Positions 42,735-51,139 of a stretch of 64,000 nt of DNA are shown here, one piece after another. A program made the translations under genes and the position numbers. Within the stretch, counting starts at the first letter, position 1. Each line of letters opens with the position of its first letter. Source of the DNA: Flavobacteriaceae bacterium Ga0077528 (GTDB lineage: Bacteria; Bacteroidota; Bacteroidia; Flavobacteriales; Flavobacteriaceae); NCBI GenBank assembly GCA_001464475.1, contig LNDX01000008.1:1-64000 (forward strand), given 5' to 3'. Below the pieces are notes generated by a model that saw nothing but the letters and a program-made list of their open reading frames with translations, was not told where the DNA came from and searched no databases.

Positions 42735-44930
42735 CTAATTAGCTACTTCGCTAATAAACTTAATTCTCATTAATCGTAATTCTTCGATATCATAATCACC
42801 GTCGAATTCTTTTAGAGCATCTTCAATTTTATCAGTTTCTGAATCCATGAAATAATCGTGAATCTCTTCTTGTTGATCTTCATCTAGTATTTCATCAATC
42901 CAATATTTGATATTCAATTTTGTTCCTGAATAAACAATTTGCTCCATTTCTTTTAGCAAATCATCCATTTTCATCCCTTTTGCAGAAGCAATATCTTCTA
43001 AAGAAAGTTTTCTGTCGATATTTTGAATGATATATAATTTATTTGCCGAATTAGCTCCAGTAGATTTTACAACTAAATCATCAGGACGAATGATATCGTT
43101 ATCTTCTACATATCTGCTAATTAATTCTACGAATTCTTTTCCATACTTCTTCGCTTTACCTTCTCCTACTCCATGAATATTTATCAATTCATCCATAGTA
43201 ATTGGATATTTCAAAGCCATATCTTCTAAAGATGGATCTTGAAAAACAACGAAAGGTGGAACACCCAATTTTTTAGCTACTTTTTTACGTAAATCACGTA
43301 ACATCGCCATCAAAGCTTCATCAGCAGTTCCTGAAGATTTAGCTGCTGTTACAATGGCATCATCTTCTGCTTCATTATATTCATGATCTTCTGACATCAT
43401 AAACGATGTAGGATTCTTAATGAAGTCGTGCCCTTTATCTGAAACTTTCAAAATTCCGTAGGTTTCAATATCTTTAGTAAGCATTCCGTCAACTAAAACT
43501 TGACGAATTAAAGCCATCCAATAGCGTTCTTCTTGGTCTTTTCCGCAACCAAAAAAGGATTGCGTATCGGTTCTATGAGCTTTTATGGTTGCATTTACTC
43601 TTCCAATTAAGGTAAAAACAACTTCTTTAGATTTGTATAAATATTTGGTATCGCGAACAACTTCTAATAATTTTTTGACATTGTCTTTAGCTTCAACTTT
43701 AGCTTTTGGATTACGAACATTGTCGTCCATATCAGCACCTTCACCAGTTTCACTATCGAATTCTTCACCAAAATAATGCAATAAAAACTTACGTCTTGAC
43801 ATAGAAGTTTCCGCATAGGCAACTACTTCTTGTAAAAGAGCATAACCAATTTCTTGTTCAGCAACTGGTTTACCTGACATGAATTTTTCTAACTTTTCTA
43901 CATCTTTATAAGAGTAATACGCTAAACAATGTCCTTCTCCTCCATCACGACCTGCACGACCTGTTTCTTGATAATAACTTTCTAAAGATTTTGGAATATC
44001 ATGATGAATTACAAAACGAACGTCTGGTTTGTCAATTCCCATTCCGAAGGCTATTGTTGCAACAACAACTTCAACATCTTCCATAAGGAACATGTCTTGA
44101 TGTTTTGCTCTAGTTTTTGCATCCAAACCTGCATGATAAGGAACAGCACTGATACCGTTTACTTGTAAAACTTCGGCGATTGCTTCAACTTTCTTTCGGC
44201 TTAAGCAATATATAATTCCTGATTTACCTTTGTTTTGTTTTATAAATCGGATTATATCAGCTTCAATATTTTTGGTTTTTGTTCGTACTTCATAAAATAA
44301 ATTCGGACGATTGAACGATGCTTTGTAAGTAGTAGCATCAGACATATCTAAATTCTTAAGTATATCCTCTTGAACTTTTGGAGTTGCTGTAGCGGTTAAT
44401 CCAATAACAGGAACATTCCCAAGTTGTTTAATAATAGTTCGTAAATTTCTGTATTCAGGTCTAAAGTCATGTCCCCATTCTGAAATACAATGCGCTTCAT
44501 CAATAGCTACAAAAGAGATTGGAACAGATTGTAAAAATTCAACATATTCTTCTTTTGTTAAAGATTCTGGTGCTACATATAATAGTTTGGTTATACCAGA
44601 AGTAATATCCTTTTTAACCTGATTGATTTCGGTTTTAGTCAATGACGAATTTAATACATGCGCAATGCCATCATTAGTTGAAACACTTCTTATAGCATCA
44701 ACTTGATTTTTCATTAAAGCAATCAAAGGAGAAACTACAATTGCAGTTCCTTCTTGAACAAGCGAAGGCAGTTGATAGCACAATGACTTTCCGCCACCTG
44801 TTGGCATAATTACAAATGTATTTTCTTTTGCCAAAATACTTTTAATAACCTTTTCTTGTAAACCTTTGAAATGGTTAAAACCAAAATATTTTTTTAATTC
44901 TTTGTGTATGTCAATTTCGTTTGAATTCAT
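42735..44930 (-). CDS. recQ: ATP-dependent DNA helicase RecQ
   Basis: A 3'-5' helicase for recombination and fork repair; 731 residues, about 120 longer than E. coli RecQ. Walker A MPTGGGKSLCYQLPS, the DEAH box IDEAHCISEWGHDFRPEY and motif VI YQETGRAGRDG are intact. The winged-helix domain (about 410-520), an HRDC domain (about 535-620) and a C-terminal helical domain follow. Odd: the zinc-binding part after SRRKFLLHYFGEEF (about 377-400) has no cysteines at all, whereas the E. coli enzyme has four. A second recQ may exist elsewhere in the genome. Confidence 0.94.
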   Translation of the reverse strand: MNSNEIDIHKELKKYFGFNHFKGLQEKVIKSILAKENTFVIMPTGGGKSLCYQLPSLVQEGTAIVVSPLIALMKNQVDAIRSVSTNDGIAHVLNSSLTKTEINQVKKDITSGITKLLYVAPESLTKEEYVEFLQSVPISFVAIDEAHCISEWGHDFRPEYRNLRTIIKQLGNVPVIGLTATATPKVQEDILKNLDMSDATTYKASFNRPNLFYEVRTKTKNIEADIIRFIKQNKGKSGIIYCLSRKKVEAIAEVLQVNGISAVPYHAGLDAKTRAKHQDMFLMEDVEVVVATIAFGMGIDKPDVRFVIHHDIPKSLESYYQETGRAGRDGGEGHCLAYYSYKDVEKLEKFMSGKPVAEQEIGYALLQEVVAYAETSMSRRKFLLHYFGEEFDSETGEGADMDDNVRNPKAKVEAKDNVKKLLEVVRDTKYLYKSKEVVFTLIGRVNATIKAHRTDTQSFFGCGKDQEERYWMALIRQVLVDGMLTKDIETYGILKVSDKGHDFIKNPTSFMMSEDHEYNEAEDDAIVTAAKSSGTADEALMAMLRDLRKKVAKKLGVPPFVVFQDPSLEDMALKYPITMDELINIHGVGEGKAKKYGKEFVELISRYVEDNDIIRPDDLVVKSTGANSANKLYIIQNIDRKLSLEDIASAKGMKMDDLLKEMEQIVYSGTKLNIKYWIDEILDEDQQEEIHDYFMDSETDKIEDALKEFDGDYDIEELRLMRIKFISEVAN

Positions 44931-44953
44931 TCTTACTTAATAGTATTTTTACA

Positions 44954-44961
44954 TAAATTTG
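44954..44961 (+). promoter_or_regulatory. −7 box of kdsD/kpsF
   Basis: TAAATTTG matches TAnnTTTG in the divergent spacer between recQ and the sugar-phosphate isomerase gene. The start codon follows 55 bases later. Confidence 0.45.
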
Positions 44962-45016
44962 CAACCATAAATATACAACTTTCTTTTATTCATACAAATT
45001 TTATAACAAATCTATT

Positions 45017-45982
45017 TTGATAACTAAAGAAAATATCATTGAATCGGCCAAAAAAACACTCTTATCAGAGAGCCAATCAATTGCAAAACTTACTGATTTC
45101 ATTGACAATAGCTTTGTAGAAGCCGTTGAAATTATTTACAATACCAAAGGACGTTTAATTGTAACTGGAATTGGAAAAAGTGCTATTATCGCACAAAAAA
45201 TTGTTGCCACAATGAACTCAACTGGAACTCCTTCTATGTTTTTACATGCATCTGAAGCTATTCATGGTGATTTAGGTATGGTTCAAGATGGAGATGTTGT
45301 TATTTGTATCTCAAAAAGTGGTAATAGTCCAGAAATAAAAGTTTTGGTTCCGTTATTAAAAAGGTTTGGTAATAAACTAATTGGAATTACAGGTAATATA
45401 ACTTCATTTTTAGGAAAAGAATCTGATATTACCTTAAATACTTATGTAGAAAGTGAAGCTTGTCCAAATAATTTGGCACCAACTAATAGCACAACAGCAC
45501 AGTTAGTTATGGGTGATGCCATGGCAGTTGCTTTAATGGAAATGAGAAATTTTAAAGCTGAAGATTTTGCAAAATATCATCCAGGAGGTGCTTTAGGTAA
45601 AAAATTATTATTGCGAGTTCAAGATATGTTGGATACAAGCAGAAAACCATTTGTGAGTCCAGACTCAAGCATCAAAAATGTTATTGTTGAAATTTCTGAG
45701 AAAAGACTAGGTGTTGCTGCTGTTATTGAAAATGATAAAGTAGTTGGTATTATAACGGATGGCGACATCAGAAGAATGCTAAATAAAACAGAAACCATTA
45801 CAGGATTAACTGCAAAAGATATTATGACAGTAAATCCAAAAACAATAAAAACATCTGATATGGTAGTTGATGCACTAAACATATTGGAAGATTTTTCAAT
45901 TACACAATTAGTTGTAGTTGATAATGATCAATATAAAGGAGTGATTCATTTACACGATATTTTAAAAGAAGGAATTGTATAA
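45017..45982 (+). CDS. kdsD: Arabinose-5-phosphate isomerase (KpsF/GutQ/KdsD family), TTG start
   Basis: Converts ribulose-5-phosphate to arabinose-5-phosphate, the first step of Kdo synthesis for LPS. 321 residues: an N-terminal SIS domain (about 35-170, with VTGIGKSAIIAQKIVATMNSTG in part and ISKSGNSPEI) and two CBS domains (about 205-320). The predicted start is TTG at 45017; it gives the usual N-terminus (ITKENIIESAKKTL). No ATG exists nearby. The stop overlaps the tatC start (TAATG). Confidence 0.92.
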   Translation: MITKENIIESAKKTLLSESQSIAKLTDFIDNSFVEAVEIIYNTKGRLIVTGIGKSAIIAQKIVATMNSTGTPSMFLHASEAIHGDLGMVQDGDVVICISKSGNSPEIKVLVPLLKRFGNKLIGITGNITSFLGKESDITLNTYVESEACPNNLAPTNSTTAQLVMGDAMAVALMEMRNFKAEDFAKYHPGGALGKKLLLRVQDMLDTSRKPFVSPDSSIKNVIVEISEKRLGVAAVIENDKVVGIITDGDIRRMLNKTETITGLTAKDIMTVNPKTIKTSDMVVDALNILEDFSITQLVVVDNDQYKGVIHLHDILKEGIV

Positions 45983-46806
45983 TGGCTAAAAAAGAAATGA
46001 AGGAAATGTCCTTTATGGAACATCTTGAAGAATTAAGATGGTTGTTGGTAAGAAGTACAATTGCTGTTCTAATTGGAGCAATAGCAACTTTTTTCATAAG
46101 TGATTTTATATTTGACAATATTATTTTCGGACCAACAAATCCAAATTTTATAACTTATCGTTTGTTTTGTGAGTTATCTAACTATGTTGGATTTCAGGAA
46201 AGTATTTGTGTTACTGAATTACCTTTTGTGATTCAAAATACTGATATGGAAGGTCAAGTCACTATATTAATTTGGACTTGTATAACGGCTGGATTTATTT
46301 TTGCTTTTCCATACATATTATGGTTATTATGGAGTTTTATTAGTCCGGCGCTTTATGAAAAAGAACGAAAAAATGCTAAATATTTCATTTTTGTAGCTTC
46401 AATTTTATTCTTTCTAGGCGTTTTATTTGGTTACTACATAATTGTTCCAATGTCGGTAAACTTTTTTGCCACATTTACTGTAAGTAGTATTATTAAAAAC
46501 GAATTCAATGTTGATTCCTATATAGGTATGATAAAAACATCTGTAATTGCATGTGGTTTGTTTTTCGAATTACCAATTATCATTTATTTCTTAAGCAAAT
46601 TAGGCTTGGTTACACCACAGTTTCTTAGAAAATACAGAAAATATGGCATTGTAATTATTCTTTTTGTAGCTGCAATAGTTACGCCACCAGATGTGGTTAG
46701 CCAGGTTATAGTATCAATTCCTATGTTATTAATTTATGAAGTCAGTATATTTATATCGGCTTTCGTAGTAAAAAGAAGTTTAAAAGCAGATGAGCAATCA
46801 AGTTAA
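45982..46806 (+). CDS. tatC: Sec-independent protein translocase TatC
   Basis: Core receptor of the twin-arginine export system; 274 residues with six membrane segments. The N-terminal signature MSFMEHLEELRWLL and the conserved YEKERK...FFLGVLFGYY segment are present. Compared with E. coli TatC (258) the first periplasmic loop is longer (about 50-95, with two Cys in FCELSNYVGFQESICVTE), as in other Bacteroidota. It overlaps kdsD upstream by one base and the downstream gene by 17 bases. Confidence 0.94.
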   Translation: MAKKEMKEMSFMEHLEELRWLLVRSTIAVLIGAIATFFISDFIFDNIIFGPTNPNFITYRLFCELSNYVGFQESICVTELPFVIQNTDMEGQVTILIWTCITAGFIFAFPYILWLLWSFISPALYEKERKNAKYFIFVASILFFLGVLFGYYIIVPMSVNFFATFTVSSIIKNEFNVDSYIGMIKTSVIACGLFFELPIIIYFLSKLGLVTPQFLRKYRKYGIVIILFVAAIVTPPDVVSQVIVSIPMLLIYEVSIFISAFVVKRSLKADEQSS

Positions 46807-47140
46807 AGAATTTAATGAATATCGTTCTAAAATGAACGAAAAGTTATTGGCTGACAATAATAAAATTGTAAAACGCATTTTCAATTTAGATACTAATGCC
46901 TACGCAGAAGGTGCATTAGATGTAAAAACTAAAGAACTTTTGGGTTTAGTAGCTTCAACTGTTCTTAGATGTGATGATTGCATAAAATACCATTTGGAAA
47001 CCTCACACAAAGAAGGTATTACAAAAGAAGAAATGATGGAAGCCATGGGAATTGCTACTTTAGTTGGTGGAACTATAGTTATTCCTCATTTAAGAAGAGC
47101 TTACGAATTTTGGGAAGCTTTGGAAGAAAGTGCTCAGTAA
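46790..47140 (+). CDS. Carboxymuconolactone decarboxylase family protein
   Basis: A 116-residue, all-helical protein of the CMD/AhpD-like fold. The motif LRCDDCIKYHLETSHKEG holds the CxxC and downstream His that in AhpD-like members do thiol chemistry; GIATLVGGTIVIPHLRRA completes the family pattern. It could act as a small peroxidase-linked disulfide reductase, but the partner is unknown. The ATG lies inside the end of tatC, so it is translationally coupled. Confidence 0.88.
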   Translation: MSNQVKEFNEYRSKMNEKLLADNNKIVKRIFNLDTNAYAEGALDVKTKELLGLVASTVLRCDDCIKYHLETSHKEGITKEEMMEAMGIATLVGGTIVIPHLRRAYEFWEALEESAQ

Positions 47141-47232
47141 TCAGATTTCAGTTGGCAGATTGCAAAATTGAAGTTAAATAGTAAAATCAAGCCAATGATT
47201 TTTGTTAATTTGCACAAATAAATTCAGTACAA

Positions 47233-47312
47233 CAGTATCTCATTAATAGGAGATAATGAACTAAATTCAAAAATAGAGTTTAGCATTGATGAGATGCTGA
47301 ACTAAATTCAGC
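47233..47312 (+). promoter_or_regulatory. Structured leader upstream of lptB
   Basis: CAGTATCTCATTAAT (47233-47247) and ATTGATGAGATGCTG (47285-47299) are complementary at 13 of 15 positions. Inside them lies TATCTC...GAGATA. GCTGAA-CTAAA-TTCAGC (47296-47312) forms a second, competing hairpin that ends 7 bases before the lptB ATG. The word GAACTAAATTCA occurs twice. Two alternative folds are possible. Confidence 0.45.
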
Positions 47313-47318
47313 ATAAAT

Positions 47319-48086
47319 ATGAAACTAAGAGCCGAAAATTTAATCAAAACCTACAAAGGTAGAAGCGTTGTAAAAGGAATTTCTGTTGAAGTAAATCAAG
47401 GAGAAATCGTAGGGCTTTTGGGACCAAATGGTGCTGGAAAAACTACTTCTTTCTATATGATTGTTGGATTGGTAAAACCAAATTCTGGAAATATTTATCT
47501 TGATGATATGAATATTACTGAGTTTCCTATGTACAAACGTGCTCAAAATGGTATTGGTTATCTGGCTCAAGAAGCATCTGTTTTTAGAAAATTAAGTATT
47601 GAAGATAATATCTTGAGTGTATTGCAATTGACAAATCACACAAAAGAAGAGCAAATTGCAAAAATGGAAAGCTTAATTCATGAATTCAGTTTAGAACACA
47701 TTAGAACCAATCGTGGTGATTTACTTTCTGGAGGAGAGCGACGTAGAACTGAGATTGCAAGAGCTTTAGCAACTGACCCAAAATTCATCTTACTTGACGA
47801 ACCTTTTGCAGGAGTTGATCCTGTTGCAGTTGAGGATATTCAAAGAATTGTAGCCCAATTAAAAAATAAAAACATCGGAATTTTGATTACTGACCACAAT
47901 GTTCAAGAAACTTTGGCTATTACTGACAAAACTTATTTGATGTTTGAAGGAGGAATTCTAAAAGCTGGAAAACCTGAAGAATTAGTTGAAGACGAAATGG
48001 TAAGAAGAGTTTACTTAGGTCAAAATTTTGAATTACGTAAAACCAAAATTGACTTCAACGCACCAAAAGTAGATTTAGACGTTTAA
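47319..48086 (+). CDS. lptB: LPS export ABC transporter ATP-binding protein LptB
   Basis: ATPase that powers LPS extraction from the inner membrane by LptF/LptG. 255 residues. Walker A GPNGAGKTTSFYMI (about 36-45), Q-loop YLAQEASVFRKL, signature LSGGERRRTEIARAL, Walker B ILLDEPFAGVDP and the switch His ITDHNVQETL are all intact; FRKLSIEDN and RRTEIARALA are typical of LptB rather than of general ABC proteins. The leader upstream is unusually structured. It is followed 4 bases later by the DUF5808 gene. Confidence 0.95.
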   Translation: MKLRAENLIKTYKGRSVVKGISVEVNQGEIVGLLGPNGAGKTTSFYMIVGLVKPNSGNIYLDDMNITEFPMYKRAQNGIGYLAQEASVFRKLSIEDNILSVLQLTNHTKEEQIAKMESLIHEFSLEHIRTNRGDLLSGGERRRTEIARALATDPKFILLDEPFAGVDPVAVEDIQRIVAQLKNKNIGILITDHNVQETLAITDKTYLMFEGGILKAGKPEELVEDEMVRRVYLGQNFELRKTKIDFNAPKVDLDV

Positions 48087-48090
48087 AAAA

Positions 48091-48318
48091 ATGGAACATC
48101 CATCGAAAGAGACATTAGATAAATGGCATAAAGATCCTAATAATTGGAAATTTGGTGGCATTTATTATAACAAAGAAGACAAACGTATTTTTCCACCAAA
48201 AAGAGTAAAATGGATGGGTTGGACTGTAAATTTTGCCAATACAAAATCTGTTTTAGTTTTTGCATTAGTAATGATTTTAGTAATTGCTATTCTATATAAT
48301 TCTAAAGTAACTAATTAA
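48091..48318 (+). CDS. DUF5808 family small membrane protein
   Basis: A 75-residue protein. The core DPNNWKFGGIYYNKEDKRIFPPKR followed by MGWTVNFANTKS is the DUF5808 signature, here followed by a C-terminal membrane segment (about 53-70). The domain is widespread and uncharacterised. It starts 4 bases after lptB and is probably co-transcribed. The stop overlaps the end of the converging GH25 gene by 8 bases. Confidence 0.8.
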   Translation: MEHPSKETLDKWHKDPNNWKFGGIYYNKEDKRIFPPKRVKWMGWTVNFANTKSVLVFALVMILVIAILYNSKVTN

Positions 48319-49153
48319 TCGTCAAATATTCTAACATCTTAGGCGTACCGTTATAGATATTCAAATCAACTCGTTCGTTGATTCCTTTTATTGTTGCTTT
48401 TTCTGTAAACTGCCAAAAAAGCCAATCCTCTTTTATATTTTCTACAAAGAAATTGTAGTTAGCAACCCAAAAAGTATATCCTTTAAATTCCTCTTTTAGA
48501 AAATCTTCATAATATTTTTCGCCAGTGTAAATAATAGGTTTCACCTTATAATGTTCGTCAATTTTTTTCAACCAACGTTTTAATCCTACTTTCAAACTAT
48601 CAATAGATTGTTCTTTTGGCAATTGTTCTATATCTAAAACTGGAGGCAAATCACCTTTTTGCAAAGTTACTGTCTTAATAAAATTTTCGGCTTGTTCGAT
48701 TGAATTTTCGTTTGGACGATAATAATGGTAAGCTCCACGAATAAAATGATGATCTTTGGCAGCTTTCCAATTGTCATTAAACTCTGAATCCTCTTTATTA
48801 TTTCCGGCTGTTGCTCTAATAAGCACAAAATGTAATGGAAATTTATTTTCAACAGAATCTATTTGTTCCCAATCTATTTCACCTTGATATTGGGAAACAT
48901 CAAACCCAAAAGTCAATTCTTTATGAGCTTTCAAAATTTGATAAATTCTAGCTTGAGCCACTTTATCTTCTTTTAAAACTTTATCTGTTTTGAAACTAAA
49001 ATAATATAGTATAGCATTACGATAGTGATATATTCCTAAAGAAAAAAGAATAATCAAAAGCGATATAATAATAAACTTTAAAGAAAAAAAAGTTTGCTTT
49101 TTCTTAGTAGCTCTTTTTCGAATTGGTGTTTTTCTCGTGGTAGCTTTTGCCAT
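48311..49153 (-). CDS. Glycoside hydrolase family 25 (lysozyme-like)
   Basis: A 280-residue protein. A basic N-terminus (about 1-22) and one membrane segment (about 24-41) anchor it; the catalytic barrel (about 82-278) faces the periplasm. Asp85 in GFDVSQYQG and the pair Asp174/Glu176 in PVLDIEQLP match the GH25 active site, and FWQFTEKATIKGI...VDLN is the typical end. GH25 enzymes cut the MurNAc-GlcNAc bond of peptidoglycan, so it may remodel the cell's own wall. Confidence 0.92.
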   Translation of the reverse strand: MAKATTRKTPIRKRATKKKQTFFSLKFIIISLLIILFSLGIYHYRNAILYYFSFKTDKVLKEDKVAQARIYQILKAHKELTFGFDVSQYQGEIDWEQIDSVENKFPLHFVLIRATAGNNKEDSEFNDNWKAAKDHHFIRGAYHYYRPNENSIEQAENFIKTVTLQKGDLPPVLDIEQLPKEQSIDSLKVGLKRWLKKIDEHYKVKPIIYTGEKYYEDFLKEEFKGYTFWVANYNFFVENIKEDWLFWQFTEKATIKGINERVDLNIYNGTPKMLEYLTIN

Positions 49154-49195
49154 AAAAGTATTGATACTTACTACTAAAATCTTAATACTAAATAA

Positions 49196-49921
49196 CTACT
49201 TTTTTGCCAACATATTATTTGCAACCGACAATAAAACATATGTCATTATGATTAAAGGAATTGCAAGATATTGCAAAGTTGCAATCATTACTATTGAAAG
49301 AACTAAAAAACCAATTTGTAATTTATATTTTTGAAAACTAAAATTCTTTATTTTTAATGAAAACAACGGAATTTCAGCATTCATTACATAAGCACTTAAC
49401 AATGTAATTGCCAAAAGAACCCATTTTATATTTAGTAGTTCACTTAAAGTAAGAAAATGACACTCTTCAATAACCAATGGTAAACTCATTATAAAAAGTG
49501 CATTTGCAGGAGTTGGCAAACCAATAAATGAATCAGATTGTCTTGTATCGATATTGAAATTTGCCAAACGATAACAAGCGCCAAGTGTGATAACAAAACC
49601 TAAAAAAGAGACTTGAAAAAAAGACAAATCATTAGTAATTTGCATAAAACTTCCATCAAACGACAACATTTGATACATTACATATCCAGGCGCTACACCA
49701 CTTGTAACCATATCTGCTAAGGAATCTAACTGAACACCTAAAGGTCCGGCTACACCAAACTTTCTGGCGAAGAAACCGTCAAAAAAATCGAAAAATATTC
49801 CCAAGCAAACAAAATAAAATGCCAAATCAAACCTCAATTTAGAGACAAAAACTATGGCAATACAACCACATAATAAATTTAATAAAGTTAGTATATTAGG
49901 AATGTGTTTTTTGATGTTCAT
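49196..49921 (-). CDS. pssA: CDP-diacylglycerol-serine O-phosphatidyltransferase
   Basis: Makes phosphatidylserine, the precursor of phosphatidylethanolamine. A 241-residue inner-membrane protein with about seven membrane segments. The CDP-alcohol phosphotransferase motif is complete: Asp45, Asp48-Gly49, Ala52-Arg53, Gly62, Asp66 and Asp70 (DFFDGFFARKFG...GVQLDSLAD). A −7 box TACATTTG lies upstream at 49942-49949 on the minus strand. Confidence 0.95.
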   Translation of the reverse strand: MNIKKHIPNILTLLNLLCGCIAIVFVSKLRFDLAFYFVCLGIFFDFFDGFFARKFGVAGPLGVQLDSLADMVTSGVAPGYVMYQMLSFDGSFMQITNDLSFFQVSFLGFVITLGACYRLANFNIDTRQSDSFIGLPTPANALFIMSLPLVIEECHFLTLSELLNIKWVLLAITLLSAYVMNAEIPLFSLKIKNFSFQKYKLQIGFLVLSIVMIATLQYLAIPLIIMTYVLLSVANNMLAKK

Positions 49922-49941
49922 GCTTTTAATTTTTCTAAAGA

Positions 49942-49949
49942 CAAATGTA
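49942..49949 (-). promoter_or_regulatory. pssA −7 box
   Basis: On the minus strand TACATTTG matches TAnnTTTG, about 20 bases before the pssA ATG. Confidence 0.5.
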
Positions 49950-50066
49950 ATACAATAAGTTTATACATAAGTACGTTTGTAATTAGAGTTTTTATTTGAG
50001 ATATTATTATGAATTGTATATGAAGTTAGCTCAATAAAAATTTCTATTTTTGAAAAAATATTTGCT

Positions 50067-51134
50067 TTGAAGAAAATTCTTTTTTTAACTTTCATTTTAG
50101 GCTGCACTTTAGCTCATAGTCAATCTGTTAGAAAATATTCTAACGAGTTTATGAACATAGGTGTAGATGCTGCTGCATTGGGAATGTCTAATGCTGTTGT
50201 CGCGCATACTAATGATGTGAATTCTGGCTACTGGAATCCAGCAGGTTTACTTGGTTTAGAAGATAGTCAAGCGTCGTTGATGCATGCAAGTTATTTTGCA
50301 AATATTGCACAATATGATTATGCTGCTTATGCCAAACCGATTGATGATGACAGTGCTTGGGGAATCTCTTTGATACGATTTGGAGTAGATGACATATTAA
50401 ACACCACACAACTTATTGATGGTGATGGAAATATTGATTATAATAGAATCAGTAAATTTTCAACTGCCGATTATGGATTGACTTTATCTTATGCCAGAAG
50501 ACTTAAAATACCAGGTTTTCAATATGGAGTTAATGCAAAAGTGATTCGACGTGTCATTGGAGATTTTGCAAATTCATGGGGTTTTGGTTTTGATTTAGGA
50601 TTACAATTTGAAAGAGACGATTGGAAATTTGGTTTAATGTTGAGAGATATTACTACTACTTATAATGTATGGGCTATCAATGAGGAAGAATATGCTAAAA
50701 TAAAAAATGCCATTCCGGGTGAAAATCAAGATTTACCTGAAAGTTCAGAAATTACACTACCAAAAGCACAACTTGGAATGTCTAAAACATTCGATTTTCA
50801 TAATGAAACGTATTTAAAAGCTTCTGGAAATTTGAATATGCAATTTGCTAGAACCAATGATATATTATCAACTAACTTTGTAAGTATCGATCCTGCTTTA
50901 GGATTTGAATACAACTATACTGATTTAGTATTTCTAAGAGCAGGTGTTGGAAATTTTCAAAACATAACACAATTAGATGGTTCCAAAAAAGTAGGTTTTC
51001 AGCCTAACATTGGTCTTGGATTTAAATATAAAGGAATTCAAGTCGATTATGCTTTGACCGATTTAGGTGATCAAAGTGCCGCTTTATATTCAAATATTTT
51101 TTCTGTAAAAGTTGATTTTAGTGCTTTTAGATAA
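50067..51134 (+). CDS. PorV/PorQ family outer-membrane barrel, TTG start
   Basis: A 355-residue protein with a signal peptide (about 1-19, ending LAHSQ). NIGVDAAALGMSNAVVAHTNDVNSGYWNPAGL (quoted in part) is the hallmark of the PorV/PorQ (FadL-like) family, and the rest is a beta-barrel ending in VDF..FR. PorV shuttles or anchors T9SS cargo such as the RCC1 protein at 6382; PorQ-like members have related roles. I cannot choose among them. The start is TTG at 50067, 14 bases after a TATTTTTG box (50045-50052). The Lnb-like gene follows 5 bases downstream. Confidence 0.85.
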   Translation: MKKILFLTFILGCTLAHSQSVRKYSNEFMNIGVDAAALGMSNAVVAHTNDVNSGYWNPAGLLGLEDSQASLMHASYFANIAQYDYAAYAKPIDDDSAWGISLIRFGVDDILNTTQLIDGDGNIDYNRISKFSTADYGLTLSYARRLKIPGFQYGVNAKVIRRVIGDFANSWGFGFDLGLQFERDDWKFGLMLRDITTTYNVWAINEEEYAKIKNAIPGENQDLPESSEITLPKAQLGMSKTFDFHNETYLKASGNLNMQFARTNDILSTNFVSIDPALGFEYNYTDLVFLRAGVGNFQNITQLDGSKKVGFQPNIGLGFKYKGIQVDYALTDLGDQSAALYSNIFSVKVDFSAFR

Positions 51135-51139
51135 CCATT

